Shown: positions 62,601-64,000 of the stretch, one piece after another
Layout: each line of letters begins with the position of its first letter
How positions within the stretch are numbered: the stretch's first letter is position 1
Assembly: GCF_000814675.1 (NCBI RefSeq)
Contig: NZ_JWIG01000031.1
Location: forward strand, 1 to 64,000
Length of the DNA: 64,000 nt
Reading direction: 5' to 3'
Source: Pseudoalteromonas distincta
GTDB lineage: Bacteria; Pseudomonadota; Gammaproteobacteria; Enterobacterales; Alteromonadaceae
Translations under genes and position numbers: made by a program
Notes under the pieces: model-generated
Database searches by the model: none
What the model was told of the DNA's origin: nothing
What the model saw: only the letters and a program-made list of their open reading frames with translations

Positions 62601-64000
62601 AACTAAGACTATGGCAAGCCGAGTGTATTAATTTAGCGCTTACACAATACCAGAGCGGCAATAGCCACTTTTTAGCCTTGGCAACTCCTGGGGCGGGTAA
62701 AACCTTAATGGCTTCGGAATTAGCTAACCAGTTATTAAAAAATAATATGGTCGATGTGATTATTTGTTTTTCACCGTCGTCTATTGTTTCTCAAGACTTT
62801 AAGGAAAGCTTACAGCTAAAAACGAATGAACGATTTGATGGGCTTATTGGCGCTAAAGGTAGAGCTTTAACCTATCAAAGCTTACAGTATTTAGATGTGC
62901 ACTTTTGGCAGTTATTTGAACGATATCGTGTTTTTGTAATATTTGATGAAATTCATCATTGTGCTGGCTCTAATATTGCCAATGCAAATGCATGGGGTGA
63001 GCAGATAATACTTAACATTCAAAATAAAGCACAGTATACATTAGCCTTAACAGGCACCCCTTGGCGTTCTGACGCTGCTCCTATTGTTCTTTCATCGTAT
63101 CAGCAACCTAACAATAAAATAGCGTGTGACTACGTTTACGGGCTTTCTGAGGCTATTGGAGATAATGTTTGTCGGGTTCCACAAATAGTAGCTGTTGATA
63201 ATAGCCATATTACAGTTGTAGATGACGTTGAAACCAAAACATTTAACTGCTTTAAAGCGTTATTAAACTACTCTGGCGTTTCTTATCAAGAAATTATTGA
63301 AAATGAAGCGGTAATAAAATACATAATTTCTTCCGCTCAAAAAAAGCTTATCTCATTTAGATTGAAAAACCCCGATGCAGCGGGGTTGATTGTTGCATCG
63401 TCTGTTGAGCATGCCCATCAAATCTCTATGTTAATGCGAACTCACTTTGACGAGGATAGCACTGTTGTAACCTACCGAGAAAATGAACCTACAAGTATTA
63501 TTCAGCAGTTTAGGTATGCACAAACTAAGTGGATTATTTCTGTTGGTATGATTAGCGAAGGTACAAATATCCCTCGTTTGCAGGTTTGCTGCCACCTTAC
63601 AAACATAAAAACAGAAATGCATTATCGCCAAATATTGGGCCGTATACTGAGGGTAACAAACTCTAAAAACCAAGAAGCTATTATGTACATGCCTGCCGAA
63701 CCTAAGCTTTTAGAGTACGCGTATAGAGTTAATCAAGATGTTCCATTTGAAGCTGATGTAGTTAAGTTTGAAAAGATGAAAGCTACTGCTGAAGAACCTA
63801 CTGAAGATGAAGGTTTAAGTGAAATGACCTTTAATAAGAAAAATAAAAAAACCTCCAAAGCTCAGTTTGATTTTGATAACTTTGCTGACTTTTTTGAGCA
63901 GCCAGCTATGAGCAATAGATCTGAAGCGACAGAGGAGCATTTTTTAACCGACGCCTATGAGCGAATTATTAATATATCAGGCCGTTTTCAACAAGAAGCG
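62597..64000 (+). CDS. SF2 DEAD/DEAH-box helicase, 3' end outside window
   Basis: The open frame runs from the ATG at 62597 to the window end (468 codons, no stop). It has SF2 motifs in order: LWQAECINLAL (Q-like), Walker A ATPGAGKTLMAS (residues 29-40), DEIHH (from 117), TGTPWRSD (from 152), SVGMISEGTNIPRL and QILGRILR (from 345). The core is of the UvrB/type III restriction ResIII kind. After it comes an acidic, low-complexity linker. The shape suggests a C-terminal effector domain beyond the window. It is coupled to the 174-residue protein and lies beside a restriction system, which hints at defence. Confidence 0.88.
   Translation, partial: MKLRLWQAECINLALTQYQSGNSHFLALATPGAGKTLMASELANQLLKNNMVDVIICFSPSSIVSQDFKESLQLKTNERFDGLIGAKGRALTYQSLQYLDVHFWQLFERYRVFVIFDEIHHCAGSNIANANAWGEQIILNIQNKAQYTLALTGTPWRSDAAPIVLSSYQQPNNKIACDYVYGLSEAIGDNVCRVPQIVAVDNSHITVVDDVETKTFNCFKALLNYSGVSYQEIIENEAVIKYIISSAQKKLISFRLKNPDAAGLIVASSVEHAHQISMLMRTHFDEDSTVVTYRENEPTSIIQQFRYAQTKWIISVGMISEGTNIPRLQVCCHLTNIKTEMHYRQILGRILRVTNSKNQEAIMYMPAEPKLLEYAYRVNQDVPFEADVVKFEKMKATAEEPTEDEGLSEMTFNKKNKKTSKAQFDFDNFADFFEQPAMSNRSEATEEHFLTDAYERIINISGRFQQEA

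Larger units (their letters stand above)
54492..64000. mobile_element. Accessory (defence) island interrupting greB; right end outside window
   Basis: The left boundary is inferred from the sharp end of greB homology at about 54492. To the right lie a protein of unknown function, a type I restriction operon, an XRE regulator and a helicase unit, none expected between greB and its usual neighbour tex. I find no integrase, transposase, tRNA or clear direct repeat inside the window, so the mechanism of insertion is unknown. Size is at least 9.5 kb. Confidence 0.7.

Noticed and set aside
63431..63673. Minus-strand frame of 80 codons
   Set aside because: It is antisense to the helicase gene, whose motifs run through this stretch.
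54492..64000. Search for a tRNA attachment site, integrase, transposase or CRISPR array in the island
   Set aside because: None was seen in the visible part; the island call therefore rests only on the broken greB and gene content.

Overview
The window comes from a marine gammaproteobacterium, most likely Pseudoalteromonas or a close relative. The evidence is the ribosomal protein sequences, the modest GC, the abundance of TonB and starch genes, and the E. coli-like local orders (spc-alpha cluster, ompR-envZ divergent from greB). The genus call is inferred from general familiarity, not from a search.

Layout. 1-1500: 5' end of a 16S rRNA gene on the minus strand, with its leader, a boxA and two tandem promoters. 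1501-10170: the spc and alpha ribosomal protein operons on the minus strand (rplN to secY-rpmJ, then rpsM to rplQ), with the S4-type alpha leader and a GTG start for rpsM. The S10 operon is not upstream of rplN. 10245-16350: an AsmA-family protein, a small membrane protein with an XRE regulator, a protein of unknown function, a TorF-like porin and a Yip1-like protein. 16352-19456: a MacA-like adaptor with a split MacB-type ABC pair. 19470-20107: two tandem Bor-like lipoprotein genes, one broken by an amber codon. 20291-24760: an ABC ATPase with an ABC permease fused to an M1 peptidase.

24948-27556: an iodotyrosine-deiodinase-like flavoprotein, then a sulfide/persulfide-type module (BigR/YgaV-like ArsR repressor, broken DUF2892 gene, rhodanese), DUF1801 and PH-domain proteins. 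27676-34931: a TonB-dependent receptor and a large surface pullulanase lipoprotein with three repeated C-terminal modules. The same 14-bp operator-like palindrome lies before this operon and before a GH97 alpha-glucosidase at 50054, which suggests one starch/maltodextrin regulon. 35098-49895: LysE exporter operon, ABC exporter, OmpA-like lipoprotein, chromate transporter, YbdG-type channel with two acyltransferases, speA/speE polyamine genes, a chemotaxis receptor, and a cupredoxin/outer membrane pair. 52116-54157: envZ-ompR.

54353-64000: greB starts in its ancestral place next to ompR but stops abruptly after about 48 codons. From there to the window end the DNA is an accessory island: a zinc-ribbon protein of unknown function, a complete type I restriction-modification operon (hsdM-hsdS-hsdR) with an upstream XRE regulator, and, divergent from it, a two-gene unit of a 174-residue unknown protein and an SF2 helicase that runs off the window. 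This is the best candidate for a little-described defence module. Its other boundary, any integrase and the rest of greB lie outside the window.
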